A DNA stretch of 64,000 bases, taken from assembly GCA_021234155.1 (NCBI GenBank), contig JAJEKV010000021.1:20849884-20913883 (forward strand). The letters are read 5' to 3'. A program made the translations under genes and the position numbers. Origin of the DNA: Isoetes taiwanensis (taxonomy: Eukaryota; Streptophyta; Lycopodiopsida; Isoetales; Isoetaceae). The notes under the pieces are model-generated. The model was not told where the DNA came from, ran no database searches, and saw only the letters and a program-made list of their open reading frames with translations. Shown one piece after another: positions 45,129-57,545 of this stretch (the stretch's first letter is position 1; the number at the start of each line of letters is the position of its first letter).

Positions 45129-45791
45129 GAGGGGAAGTCCCGATAAAAATGCGTAGAAAAAGGCAAGCGGCCGGCCCGTAGTAATTCGGGAGAAGTTTTA
45201 TGACATATAATTTTAACGAAATAATGCCCTAAGGAAAGCCTACTGGTCATTAGGTATGAACCGGGTTGTTCTTCTGTTGGGGTTTGGGCGTGGGGATGAA
45301 AAAGGTGGAGGCGACTTCCGATCCGGGAGGTGGGGACTGTTGGGCACGACTTCTTCCAAGGCAAAGGTGAGTGCCGCTTTGAATTTGTTGTTTAAATTTT
45401 GGGGCGGTGTCATGTCTTTTTATCGTGGTAGCCGTGTTTCGTGTACTTTTTCGAGTTTAAAATTTAGCGCACATATGATGGTTTGTGTTGGCTGTTTAAC
45501 CTTGTGGAGACATCTTCTCTTCCGGTCCGGCCCACGCAGTCAAGTGGTATTGGAATCGAGGTAAGATGAAAAAAAGGGCAGCTAGGTCTAAGAAACGAAG
45601 TTTGCCTCCTAAGGCTAATTTTTCTTCGGGCGGAGTTGTTCTAGCTGAGTCGCTCCAAAGATTTAGAAATTTTTGAGGATGCCCACTCCGGTTTGTGTTT
45701 TTTTTTTTGCGAGTGACGATTTGAAGGATTTGCAAAGAGGAGTGGTGAGCGTGGTCACATAAGAAACCCCATCATTTTTTGCATTGTTTCA
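45129..45791. repeat. Invertible-looking cassette, T3 (reverse orientation)
   Basis: Reverse complement of 40702-41357: starts GGGGAAGTCCCGATAAAAAT, passes AATTTTAACGAAATAATGCC, CTGTTGGGGTTTGGGCG and CTCCTAAGGCTAATTTTTCT, and ends with the 37-bp end TCACATAAGAAACC...TGTTTCA (45755-45791). Flanks on both sides keep the normal orientation. Confidence 0.82.
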
Positions 45792-47933
45792 TGGGCGATG
45801 GTAGGTTTTATTTTAGTTTACCACAAAGATTTTCTAGTTTACCACGGTAGTAGGTTTTATTTTAGTTTTCCACAAGAGTTCTAGTTTAGCAAAAAGAGTA
45901 GGTTTTATTTTGTTCTTTAAGAAGCTTTTCATGGCAGGGCATTGGCACTGCCGTCTCTTGGCAGGGGGTTCAAATCCCCAATTGTTTTGCTGAAGCTGCA
46001 GTATGTTGGCAGATAACTGCTGTGTGGCTGTCCTTGTGAAGTAGATTCATGATATCTTTGTCGGCGCTATCTTCACTTTGGAGTCCGCAGCCTTCTTGGG
46101 TCCTTTAACCTTGAACAATGCATGTATAGTTGGTGTCAAATACTACGTATGTACATGTTTGAATGCCATTGTTAAGTGCATTGTGCCGTGTTGTGGGAAG
46201 CATGCGGCTTCGGCCATGCAAGACCTCCCTCTTGTTATCTGTTTGCAAGTATCCGGACTTCTCTTGAATTATCTTTGCCGCCAGCGGCAATGGACTTTGC
46301 TAAATCTATTTGGAGTGCCTCTTTGCTTGTTCTTCATTACCGACTGAGTATGTACTTGGTTGACTTCGTTGTAATATGTTCTAGCTCACCTTTGGATGGC
46401 GTGGAAAATGGGGTTTCACCCCATCTTATTTTAGGATGGACGGCCATAGCTTGAGGGTTTGGCATATTTCTCGTTATATGCCTTGGTTCAATGGCGGGAT
46501 TAGGCGATTATGAGGATTAGGCGATTAACCATGGCATGTTGGCTAGTCACAATTTTCGTGGCAAGTGCTATTGTACGTATGTTAACTAACGATGTTGTCA
46601 AGTTGCGTGTGCGGGAGGGGGGTGGTTAATACTTGGAATTTACCGGCAACTTAAGTGACAATGACTTTTTCCCCCCTCTTTTTTTTTGGAGGGGTGTTTG
46701 GGTTTATATGGGGATGAGATTGGTAGAGGATTTTAAAAAGAGCTACTATGGGAAGTCGCTTGAATATGTAGGGATGTCACCTTTTGAGTTGAGTTAGTGC
46801 CTCAATAAGTAGCCAATGTGTTTTGAAATTTAATTTATAGCCTTTAGAAACTATATGACAATTTCTGGATTGAGTTGCTTGATTGTGTTGGTGCTATTTT
46901 GGATACTTAAAAGAAGGTTGCATATGTTTAAGAGGATACAAATAGGAGAAGAAGTTGTGTTTTAGTCCTTCAAAAGTAGAGTATGTACTATTTGTTATGA
47001 AATGATGCATGTTAAAATTTATATGAGTCTTCATAGTCACAATACCACGTTTATATATGCCAAGTGCTATTTTAAGATATGCTAACCATTCAATCATTCA
47101 AGCTTTTCAATGTTTCTCCATTTAACATCAATGAGTTTCATGTCAGGCACAAAGGTATAAGAACTCTACTATGGTGCGATGATAATTGCTAGCATACGAG
47201 ACTAAGTTAATATCACATGCAAGAATGCATGCACGTGGAAGAAAGAAGAAATACTAAATGCAAGAACTCAAGATGCTACTTAAAAAAATAAAAACTTTTT
47301 ACCCTTGCATAACCGAAAAGACATATCCTGGATTTGTCACAATGAGCATTGGGTTAGAGGACAATATGACTTTGAGTGCCGCCGGGTCCTCATCCCCCAA
47401 TTTACCACAATTTAAAGCTCTCGTATTATAGCCAAACACCTAGCGAATAGCTTCTCTCCTAAGCACCTCAGGAAATGATAATCTCGAGAAAACAAAAGTG
47501 CTTCACAATGTCCATAACAAGTGGTGTTAGCATTCAAGAGCTTGATGTACACATCTTGGTCATGATGACATATCGCATGCAAATGGAAGGTCGCCAACGC
47601 AAGTTGAAACATAAGTATGTGATTATCTAAATCATCTCTATGAATCTATTTCTCTAAGTCAAAGCTTTATATTTGGCCGAAACTATCCTCAAGACGATAG
47701 AAATCTGAAATGGTATATACGATAAATTCATCAACAAAGAACGTCTAATAGGCAAGTGTGCCCTAGAAGATCATTTACATCTTTGAAGAAAAGGTCATTC
47801 CTAGTCGAGACGGTCTAGTCATAAGCTAGGAATTCAAAAAGCTACTTCTAAATGAATCAAAGCTTTAAAGGCTTAAAGTTCACATGCAACAATCCTCTAA
47901 AAGCACGTTCGCCTCTTATTTGAATATCCATTT

Positions 47934-48253
47934 GGGTAAAAGCATGTTAGGGTGTACCACTTTTGGAACCTGCAAAAGTACATACACTAGGTACTTCAGA
48001 ATTGGGTACTTTCTCATTTTATTTTCATTAAAACTAGTGCAAAAGTCCAAAATAAAAGTCAAGGACGCATTAATATTCAAAGTTAAGATAAAGATAATGC
48101 TACTGGAGATCAAAATATATATAAAAGTTCTAGAATGTACCTTTTTTTGAGATATTACACAGGTACCCAGTACCCAGTCCTGGGTACCTTTTTAGGTACT
48201 TTTTTAGTCACTAAATAATACTTTTTAAGGGACACCCTAACATGCTTTTACCC
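47934..48253. mobile_element. 320-bp MITE with 22-bp perfect TIRs, unit 2 only
   Basis: GGGTAAAAGCATGTTAGGGT plus GT at the left is exactly mirrored at the right end. ATTT flanks it on both sides (47930-47933 and 48254-48257); unit 1 has the empty site CCATTTGTTCGG near 15200, so a 4-bp duplication is the simplest reading (5 bp if the TIRs differ by one base). The interior is AT-rich with GGTACC words and no transposase. Confidence 0.9.
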
Positions 48254-50069
48254 ATTTGTTCGGATGTAGAATAAATCACAAATAGTCATATAAATGGCAT
48301 CAATGCAGTAGATTGCATTTTATAGATAAAAATCAAAATGGAGTCTCATTTAGAAATCTACCTTTTTTTTATACATAAAAACCAAGTATACGACATCTCA
48401 AAAGTAGCAATACATTGTGACCTATAATATCTTTGTCCTTGTATAGTCATGGAGTTAAACTAAAAGATGTGGGGATTCTAGTCTAGGCTTAGCATGAGAC
48501 ATTAGGAAATGAGATAATCGAAGATGCATTAAATATTGGTGACTATAGATCTTCTAAATAGGATGTTACTCTTATATGTATAGTAGGGTCAATAGGATGT
48601 TACTCTTATATGTATAGTAGGGTCAATAGGATGTTACTCTTATATGTATAGTAGTATGTTGTTGTACAAGTGCACCATGACGCAAGTCAAGAATTTGCCT
48701 TTTAAATACATAAAATGCAATGAAACTTAGAGGAGGGACTCCAATGGCAAGAATCTGGTCATGGACAAACAAAAATGTGGAGTCATTTAAAATCCAGAGC
48801 AAGATCTTGAACTAAAAATAAATCTTTATCTTTGGAACAACCTACTTAGGCACTGCTTTGCTATCCTTGAGAGGAAGGCTGAGATCTCATATCCAAAGCT
48901 CCTAAAATTGGGAAGGATGGATCTGATGAATACCATAATACATAATAGCCAAGTGACACCGATCCAATCGTACAAATAAAATCTCACATATATCTTCAAT
49001 GTGGCCATAGCAATAGCACTTCAGTTTGTTTCTCTCCACTATATTATAGATAGGATAGTACTTTTACGTATTATATGGTGAAGATATCCTCAAAGGTATC
49101 CCATATCCATATATTGTGTAGTTCATCTTAAGGTATAGATTTAATCATATACAATCATGCCTATAAATTACAATTTCACTATGTGCGTAGCTCATTTGCT
49201 CAAAGCTACAAAGAAATAGCAGATGCTATGGCTTGCAACATAAACATGATGAAATAACAGGTGGTCATTTATAAGGTTATATCTCAATCAACCAGGATTT
49301 GTGAAGGAATATCCATTTGACATGTCAAGCAAAGCCTTTTAAACAGTATATATAATCATTACATATACTGTTCATGTGTTGACTACTTTACGTGAAAATT
49401 ATATATACGTTATTTGTATTTTCAATGTATATGATAGACACAACATGTGGGGCATGGCTGCACATTCTATGCTGTTACATAGTGCAGGCTTACCATAGTC
49501 AGCTGTATGCGATGTACTTTGAACATTTCCTTGGATTCTAATTTTCAACAAAGACAGCCATCTTAATAGCATGCAAGGCCTTTATATTTCTACGTTTTGC
49601 AAGCACAAAGTCAAATGAGCCTGAACCTTAAAAATAGAAAATCCAATATGGTTAAAATGCGCAGAATATGGTTTATGCACTATACTTAAGACCTCCAAGC
49701 TTGGTCTTGAAGGCCCAACAAGCCACATTCCTAGGGACATATTTGGCTGTCATGTACCTTAAGAAGAGCATGTGTTTGGTGTAATGCATGTTATTTTAAG
49801 ATAATGCTATGATATCTGGAGCAATAACAACTTATGATCTATCTGCCAGAATAAAGCCAAATATGCTTTCAAAATATATGATTCTCGGAATGCATAAAGT
49901 TTTGGCAGGATTGGATTATGCTACCTAAGGATTAAAAGTTCCAGCTTAGAACAACATACGATCGTTTACATACTGATATGAGGAAACAAAGGTCTCTCAA
50001 GTTACATTTGGGTTCCAAGTTACATTGCAATTGTCCATACAAACTGTATAACAAGAAAATGCAAGTTAC

Positions 50070-50200
50070 CTTTCTATATGTAGTCCATGTATTTGGATGC
50101 TTCTTATCGTTCGGCACTCTCATAAACTCCCAACTATTCTTGATTATGTTCAAAGAGCATTCAACTACCTTGCTCTCTAGTGCTTTTGAACTTCTGTTCT
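50070..50200 (-). pseudogene. mRNA capping enzyme, OB-fold exon with motif VI, unit 2
   Basis: 131 bp, two leftover bases plus 43 codons, ending in phase 0 at TATAGAAAG/GTAACT. Reads KVVECSLNIIKNSWEFMRV and then NDKKHPNTWTTYRK. This retains DK..PN of motif VI; the family's arginine before it is replaced by proline (RVPNDKK for R.DK) because CGG-type sequence reads CCG. This is the better preserved copy of the exon. No phosphatase domain or K.DG exon lies nearby. Confidence 0.65.
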
Positions 50201-50265
50201 CTGCCAAGCATAACAAAAACTCAATGGACAGAAAACCAAAAAGATTTTGCCATACAAACAACTAC

Positions 50266-50357
50266 CAGAAAAGTGTCAACTTTGCACCATCAAGACACTT
50301 TAGCTCGCCAGTCTTGCCAAGCAAACAAAGACGCTGTTCTCTCAACTCCGGTATTAT
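50266..50357 (-). pseudogene. mRNA capping enzyme, exon at start of OB fold, unit 2
   Basis: Identical to 17224-17315. The 92-bp length leaves two bases, which would create a stop with the start of the next exon, so the annotated border or one base is wrong in both units. Confidence 0.5.
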
Positions 50358-50569
50358 CTGTAAGAAGAGGAAAAGGGATATTAGATTGATGTGGATAAAG
50401 AGGAGTGCATCAGAAACATAAGAGACATCTTGTGGATAAAGAGGAGTGCATCAGAAACATGAGTGACATCTTAAAGGAGCATGCTGGCATTCATTTCAAA
50501 ATGAGCATAGATAGAGCACAAAGATGACTCTCTATAGCTATCAAAATGTTGGATGGGAATAGAAGAAAC

Positions 50570-50659
50570 CCTGAGAATGAAATCAGCAGAATTCATATGA
50601 GGATACTTCCAATTCAAGAGGCCATTGTATCCATATGGTATGTATGGGTCATCCCATCC
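50570..50659 (-). pseudogene. mRNA capping enzyme, motif V exon, unit 2 (in frame)
   Basis: Exactly 30 codons, from GWDDPYIPYGYNG to LLNWKYPHMNSADFILR, phase 0 at both ends and joining the previous exon as GVISQ-GWDDPY. This gives the clearest evidence for a guanylyltransferase. The extra C of unit 1 is absent. Confidence 0.72.
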
Positions 50660-50869
50660 CTGCACAAGAAACGAAAATGAATTAACCATATATGAAGCCC
50701 TGCACAAACTCCCTAGGGACAATACGGCTCTGTTTTAAGTGCAACCATTTTCCTAGGAATTTATTATTGATGAATGAGTAAAAAGACATTGTATCATAAT
50801 ATTTAGGGCGCTACACTAGGCACATGGATCTCTTCACATGTTTCCTTTGATAATCCAAGTTACATTTAC

Positions 50870-50967
50870 CTGGGAAATCACGCCATCAGCTTTATGGGGG
50901 AAGTTCTGAATAAGACCACCGAGAATCCTGGCGTCATTGGCAGAACCCAAAATCCCTTCCATTTTTT
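50870..50967 (-). pseudogene. mRNA capping enzyme, motif IV exon, unit 2
   Basis: 98 bp as in unit 1. The end FPHKADGVISQ is kept; before it the frame differs from unit 1 for about 14 codons (RILGGLIQN against DSRWSYSE) because of compensating indels (CCTGGCG for CCTTCGCG; five Gs for four). Which version is ancestral cannot be told here. Confidence 0.6.
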
Positions 50968-51484
50968 CTGGTATATCAAACCAGCAAATTAATAGAATAA
51001 ACAGGCCAATTCGCACATGTTATTTTTTTCTGCATGAAGGAGGGAGGAAAGCAACATTTATATGGACAATACTTATGCGTGGCTGAGAATTCAATTGGAG
51101 AATGACTGAGAAGCAGTTCTCCTTGAAAATCCAACTTGGAAAATGTTCTGCACTTTTCAGTTTGCTATAATGATAGCACTGAATTGCATGACTGTAGACA
51201 CAGCACGCCTTGCTCTTCTAGACATGTTATAACTCATCTACATATTTGACCAGTTGAAACAGTCGTCCCACAGCCATATACTCAAAGCTCTGAGGAGCTT
51301 TACATTTTATGCCACGATGATAAAGAACTGTCCTGCATGTGATTGCATAAGACTGGTAACTTAACACGCATTTTATAGCATAGACTATCTATCTCTACAC
51401 ATGGCATGCCTCCAAATGAAATGAAACTATGCCAAACATCGATATAGAAATGAAACTATGCATCAAGGTGCAATTGAGACCAAC

Positions 51485-51594
51485 CTGGAAATATTGGACT
51501 GCCTCCAATTCATAGTTATATTGATGGCTAGATAAGGCTAGATAGTTCGTGGCCATGCAAGGCTGGAGATGCATCATTTCAGTGAACTGCTGAT
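51485..51594 (-). pseudogene. Putative 110-bp exon of unknown gene, unit 2 copy
   Basis: Third copy of the exon at 1689 and 18443 with conserved acceptor, donor and open frame. The truncated F-box relic lies upstream at about 51675-51792, as in unit 1. Confidence 0.4.
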
Positions 51595-52059
51595 CTGTAA
51601 ACAGAGTAAGTGTCATCATTCCAGTGAACTGCTGATCTGTAAATAGAGTAAGGTAAACCTACGAAACATCAAGGATTTATTCAAACAACAGAGTATTTCA
51701 TAATTGCATGCGGGTTTTCTTTCCCAAAAGGCATTTGAATAGATTTGTTCATACCAGTCCTTGGATGCCACAGAGAAAACAAGCCAAATCCGAAAATATC
51801 CTTATGTATGGTAAGCATATCTATTTCTGCGAGCATGTCAATGTGTTTGTGCATCAACGGGCGGCATAGTTGGCTTTGACATCCGACGGACAGCACACAA
51901 ATATCTGGGATTTTTCCTAATTTAGATGTGGCCTTTTCCCGAAAACCAGGAATAGAACTGAGATATTTTTAGAATGGAAAGTGCAGACTACAAAGGTATA
52001 AAAAGAACGTCTGCATTTGCATTTGCATTTACGTGTGTTGGCATTACAGAATTCTGAGT

Positions 52060-53030
52060 ATGGAGACGAAGACGGAGGAGACAGACGAAGAAATTCTCAA
52101 CTACTACTATTCTGCTTTATTTCCCAATCTTTTGAAGAGCTATGATCTGCTTAAGGAAATCGGCAGCGGTGGCCAAGCTACGGTTTTTCGCTGCAGAAGT
52201 AAAACAGAAGGTAAGAAAGAGTTTGCTTGCAAAATCATCTGGGTAGGAGACACAGAGCCGATCAAGGAAGTAGAGATCATGCAGAAGTTAGCCAGCAGCC
52301 CTGGCATAGTGCATATACACGAAGTAATCAAAGACGAGGGATTCTGGGCTTGATCATGGAATTATGCGAATGTAGCTTGCTTGATGTAATCGTGAAGAAA
52401 GGCAGGCTATGTGAAAGGAAGCTGCTCTTCTTATTCGAAATCTTGCTCTAGCTATACAGGATCTTCATCACAAGGGCATTATCCACCGGGATCTGAAGCC
52501 GGGAAACGTTCTTGTGACCTCAGCAGCAAAACCCTATGATGTTAGGGTTTCGGATTTCAACCTATCGGCTCGTTTTACAGGTTCGGCTCCCAGTTTTACA
52601 TCCAGAGTCGGAACACTAAGATATTTCGCTCAGAGGTTGTGCAGGGATATTATTCCACAGAGATAGACATATGGGGTCTGGGTTTGATCCTGTATGGGGC
52701 GCTTACAGGGAATGATCACTTCTCAAGTCTACAAACTGCAGAAATCATCGAAGAACTGCTTCATGGCGAGGATCTGGCTGCCTCACACTTGCATTGGCCA
52801 GTTGGGTTGGTGTCAGAAGAAGCAAAGAGCCTTGTTTTGGCGATGTTGCAGCCTGATCGGAGGAAAGGATATCTGTGCAGCAAATTTTGGCACATCCCTG
52901 GGTTGCCAAATATTATTCTAGTGCTAGTAGAAGTGCGCCTCAGGGCTTAAAACGTAAGAGGCCATGCTTCAAATATGGTGTTCCTGCTAAGCTCATCAGA
53001 ACAGTGAGGCCCTGTGAAATTGCCTGCTGA
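52060..53030 (+). pseudogene. Serine/threonine kinase copy, frameshifted, unit 2
   Basis: Copy of 19018-19992 with the same start, TATA box (51997-52004) and stop. Four one-base losses break the frame: TGGCACTT to TGGGCTT (near 52347, after residue 96), GAAAAGG to GAAAGG (near 52416), CTCCAGAGG to CTCAGAGG (near 52631) and ATCCGGAGG to ATCGGAGG (near 52858). DFG is changed to DFN by GGC to AAC (52559-52560). Few other substitutions are visible. The Gly-loop, K58 and C-helix remain in the first open frame of about 97 residues. Either a recent pseudogene or a good gene with consensus errors; two of the four losses fall at CCAG and CCGG. Confidence 0.85.
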
Positions 53031-55807
53031 AAGGACATTCTTTGTTAATTTGCCACTGAAAAGGCAAAATTCACCTCTGTGACATATTTTTTGAATACAA
53101 TTATTTTTAAAGGTTGGCTTCTCAGATATGCCACCTTCATCACATAATTTTTTGAATACAATAGAATTATTTAGAGAGGTTGAATACAATAGAATTATAG
53201 ATAGAGCACAGGTTCGCTTCTTGACATAGGCCACCTTCATCCAAAATAATTGTTTATATCTGTGTCTTGTGTATGAATTTACGTACCATCATCACGTTCA
53301 CTCCTGGTACTTCAGCACATAATTCAATATAAGCATATGTATTCAATGAGTGTTATTCATGGCACAGCATCAGACGCAGGCGAGGTTATTTCTCATTTCA
53401 AACCTCTACCTTTGGGAACTCATGTATATTAAATAATTGCGATGCACTATGCGCACTGCACACTGTTATAGGTCTTAACAAATTTATCAAAAACAAAAGT
53501 TTTACTTTGTTAAACTGGTTCTTCCTTTGCACATTTGTAATTCATGTATAGATAATTAAAGAAAGTCAAAAGCTTTTACTTGTTCAGACATGGATAGCAT
53601 GTCTTCCTTTCTTAGTTCCATGTACTATTAATTTCATTAAGAATTGTTCATAGAAAAAATTGCAATTGTATCCAACTATATCAAAGCACTTTCTGATTTA
53701 AAGAGATAGCAAGATTTTACAATTCTCTTATGTACCAATTTCTTTTTGCATTTTATACGCTTAAGTGGCATGTTTTTATGTGCTTTATGAAGCAATTTTT
53801 ATCCATTTTACAAGCACTTCTTTCACATCAATTAGAAGAGCTCGGCGGACACCCATTCTTGCATTTCATTGCAAAGCTCTACAAGGTGACAAGACTTAAC
53901 CTTTATACATATGCCATTTTGCTAAATTTTGGTTGGTATAAGGTTCTCAATTAAAATATAAGGTTCTTTGTTTGGTTTAGTGGCTAGTCTATAGGGGTTA
54001 GCAATTAAGAGATCTTGTGTTCAAGTCTCTGGGGTTCTGTCATATATCCTCAATGGATAGTGGCATGACATAAGAATATTATCTATCTATCTATGTTTAC
54101 ATTTGTCTTTCTTTATTTGTTCTATCTATCCTCATGGATAGTGCCAATGTGGCATGACATAAGAATGTTATCTATCTATCTATGTTTACATTTGTCTTTC
54201 TTTATTTGTTCTATCTATCTATGTTTACATTTGTCTTTGTTTATTTATGTGAGGGCTTATGTTATGTCCTATCTAGAATAAATATTGCTTCTATTTGAGA
54301 TGATTATCTCTCTATGTTTTTCATGTTAATTCTTTTGAATAGTAAGACTTAAATTGTACAAGAATCTTATCATGGCGGCCTCTGCAAACATTTCTATTCA
54401 CGATCTCCCATGCATCAGATGTTGTTATAAGACATGTAGGATTTGAACATGCATTTTATGACCTTGTGTTCTAGTATTTGTACAATAGAAAGTTTCTGAT
54501 CATCATGACTATAAGATTTCATATAATAATGGCATTTGATGATACTCGATGGGCTTTGAGCCTTGCATAAGGGACACCCATACACAATGATTTGACCACT
54601 AGAGTATCACTATAAAACACAAAACATGTGTGGTGGATACAAAAACAATAATATAGCAATCTAGTTTGTGATAACAACAATAATATAACAATCGAGTTTG
54701 TAATAGAATACCAGCGTAGTAATTGATTTGTGTCAGTTGTTTCTCGTATTTCCTTAGGTTTGTCCCATCACTTTTATTAGGAATTTCAAAGTTCATTTTT
54801 GGGTTGCCCTAGGGGGCAAGCCCTTGTTATCAATGGGTTTATGGCATATTTGGTATATGCGGTATATACCAATATGCCAATGTTGCTCAAAACTTCTTAT
54901 AGGTGTAAATTGGCGGTCGCGGTATTGTTAGGCGGCGGTTTGGAAAGCAAGCTAACCGATTGTCTCATCCATTAAGGCGCCCTTCTCTTTGGAGCCTCGG
55001 GTTTTTCTGGTATCTCTTGGAGCCTCGGGTTTTCTAGCTAAATATATGCGTCGAAGGGGAGTCATGATGAACACAAACTTGTAGAAGCCCTAAAATGGGC
55101 CTCAAATCAACATCTCGCCTCAAATTTCCATTTTCAAGCGGATATAAACAAACCGATTCCCTTGCTAGGATTTGCTCTGCTTGTCTTACGGTAAGTTGTG
55201 TTGGTCCTTCGGGCCTTATGGCACAATGGTTAAGGCTTGTGTGGAGGCGGGGATTGATTATTTGGGCATTCTTGGGGGAGCCCGAGTTTATGGAAAGAAT
55301 GGAAGTTGCGTATCATTTCAAAGGCTTTAGAAAGTGGTTCCACGGTTGTTTACAGCGTGTGGATATGATAGTATACCGGAGTTTGGGTTTAATCTTCAAC
55401 ACGGAGGGGCAACTATGGCAACATATCCACGGGGAAAACTTTAAAACCCGGTTCATTTTGGGTTTTCATATCTCTGAAGAAACTTTGGCATGTTGTTGCC
55501 TATATCATTTTTGGTGCCTTCTTCTTGGCGATGGGTCTAAGTTAGATATTGGGGTACAAAAAGCGACAAGCGGAGGCAATTAAGCAGCGAAAGCGACTAT
55601 TCTTCGCACCTTCTCGATTCCCGCGCCTTTTACGCAGAAACAATGATGGGAACGTCGGACCCGTAATCATTCAGCGCCCGAAATCGATAATTGATCTGGC
55701 ATGCGCTTGATTATACCCCTATTTTGATTCTGTTGTACCCTCCGCTTTCGAGATTTTTCCTTCGAGTTTGCTTCATACCTTGCTTTTTTTGTTAATTCAC
55801 CGCTGCG

Positions 55808-57545
55808 ATGGGGGAGAAGGATTATTCCTGGTGGCCAGAAGTGGCTGCGGATATGTTGAAGAAGATTGGAGCGGTGTATGGATAGAACCATTCGAATCCT
55901 TTAAAGAAAAGGCAAAATAAAAATTTATTTTGTCCGCACTCATCTGAAACAACAATTGGAGGACTTGGAAGGTTCGTATCTGGCGGGATTACCAAACAAT
56001 GAATTGAGGAAACTTCGTTGCTTTGGCATTTGCTTGGGAGCATTGTGGTCGATGCGAGCAAGATCATGAGGGTCATAAGATAAATTGGGATGCATACAAG
56101 TCCGCAGGTTTCGTTTTGGTGAAAAAAACCAAGGGATGATATGGATGTAAAGAAAGAAGATGTTAAAAAATGAAACCGTACATCCTTCGGGGCCAAAGCA
56201 CACCTCGACCTTCGGGAAGAACACCTCGGATGGAATTAAAAGTTGAAATCGAAGGTCAGCCAAATGAATTTTACGTTTGCAATTGTAGTTTCAATATTTC
56301 TTTGATTGATGAGGAAGTCAAGAAGTTGGAAAGCGAGTTAGATAACTGTCAAACAGATTTGGCTAAGATTATTAGTAAGATTGAGGTTGACAACAACTCC
56401 CTTGGGGAGCAAGTAATGATTGATATAGCAAAGAAGGAGGTGGAGTAGACTCTGAGGAATGAATTATGCTTTGAATGACAAAGCCCGGATAAAACAGATG
56501 AAATTTGACCCGGATTGCGATTTGAAGCATAAAATAAGTGGAGAGCTTTATACGCTCCCAAAGCTGGAAGCTTGCCTTCCAAGGTAAAGTGTTGAGCGAT
56601 GAGCGAAAGGGAGAAGAAGCAAAGGCTAAAAGCCTCTTTAAATTGAGACTTCAAAGCGGTCTGTTTAGAAAGGCTGCTAGGCGGTTGATGCACGGGGACA
56701 CCGGGAATCTCTATCACGACTATGAAGAGCCCGTTGCCAGGTTTTATGGAGAACTCATGTCTTTGCATGTGGTTGGTATTCAATCCACAATATATTTGAG
56801 TATGAAGTTGCCATGTGAACATGCCTATCACTTGGCATGTTGCATGTATACGTATGAAAAGAAGGCATGCCGGTGCTTAAAGGAAGTTCCAGTTTGTTTA
56901 TGGAACTTGGTTTAGAAGTTGGAGATGAAGATGGGTGAGGTAGCCATCAGTGATGGGTTTGGGCAGGGGCACTAGTAGTGCTTTGCTTCACCCTACAAGC
57001 AGTCAACTTCTTCACCAAAATTTGTTCTTTGAGTCTCCATTAGTTCACGATTATACTCTAGTAGTGTGGCATCACCAAAAACATTACAAAAGGCTGTGGC
57101 ATCGCAAGTCCCAAGTATAACAACGGTTGAAACATTAAAAAGGTAACCATTTGGTGTTTTTATGTGTTTGTTTTGTAAACTTTTATTTCATGTCTATTCT
57201 AACTAGTTTCCTTCTTGATTCCGAGATTGGTAAGGAAAAGCCCAAAAGAGTAAAAGCGTGCACTAGTGGTTACAAAGAGCGATGAAGAAGAAGAGCGAAC
57301 AGAATCGCCTCGCAGGTTGTGAAGCACCATAAAGTCGAGGTTGAGGAGTAGAAGCGCAGGAGAAAGCTCCAGGGGTTGATGAAGTTGTAGATCACGGGCG
57401 AAGAAATTTGGTGGTCGGCGATCACACATTGCAACAAAGGCTGCTGATAAAGGGAAGAATGTAGAAGAAGAAGAAGAACAAGTACAAGCACCTGCAGTGG
57501 AGAAGAAGAAGAAGGGTAGGCCCCCTAAGAAGATGCCAACACAAC
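55808..57545 (+). pseudogene. Coiled-coil / AT-hook protein relic, unit 2
   Basis: Counterpart of 22742-24525. The coiled coil is better preserved in one frame (56230-56448: MELKVEIEGQPNEFYVCN, SLIDEEVKKLESELDNC, SKIEVDNNSLGEQ). The end again reads EKKKKGRPPKKMPTQL, with a stop created inside the LTR start. The middle is broken at other places than in unit 1. Family not recognised. Confidence 0.45.

Larger units (their letters stand above)
41473..45927. repeat. 3-kb block, copy T3, enlarged by two DNA-transposon insertions
   Basis: Matches T1/T2 with insertions at 42466-43298 and 44060-44622, and with the cassette inverted at 45129-45791. It is the most diverged of the three, yet AT-rich stretches remain identical over dozens of bases. 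Confidence 0.82.
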
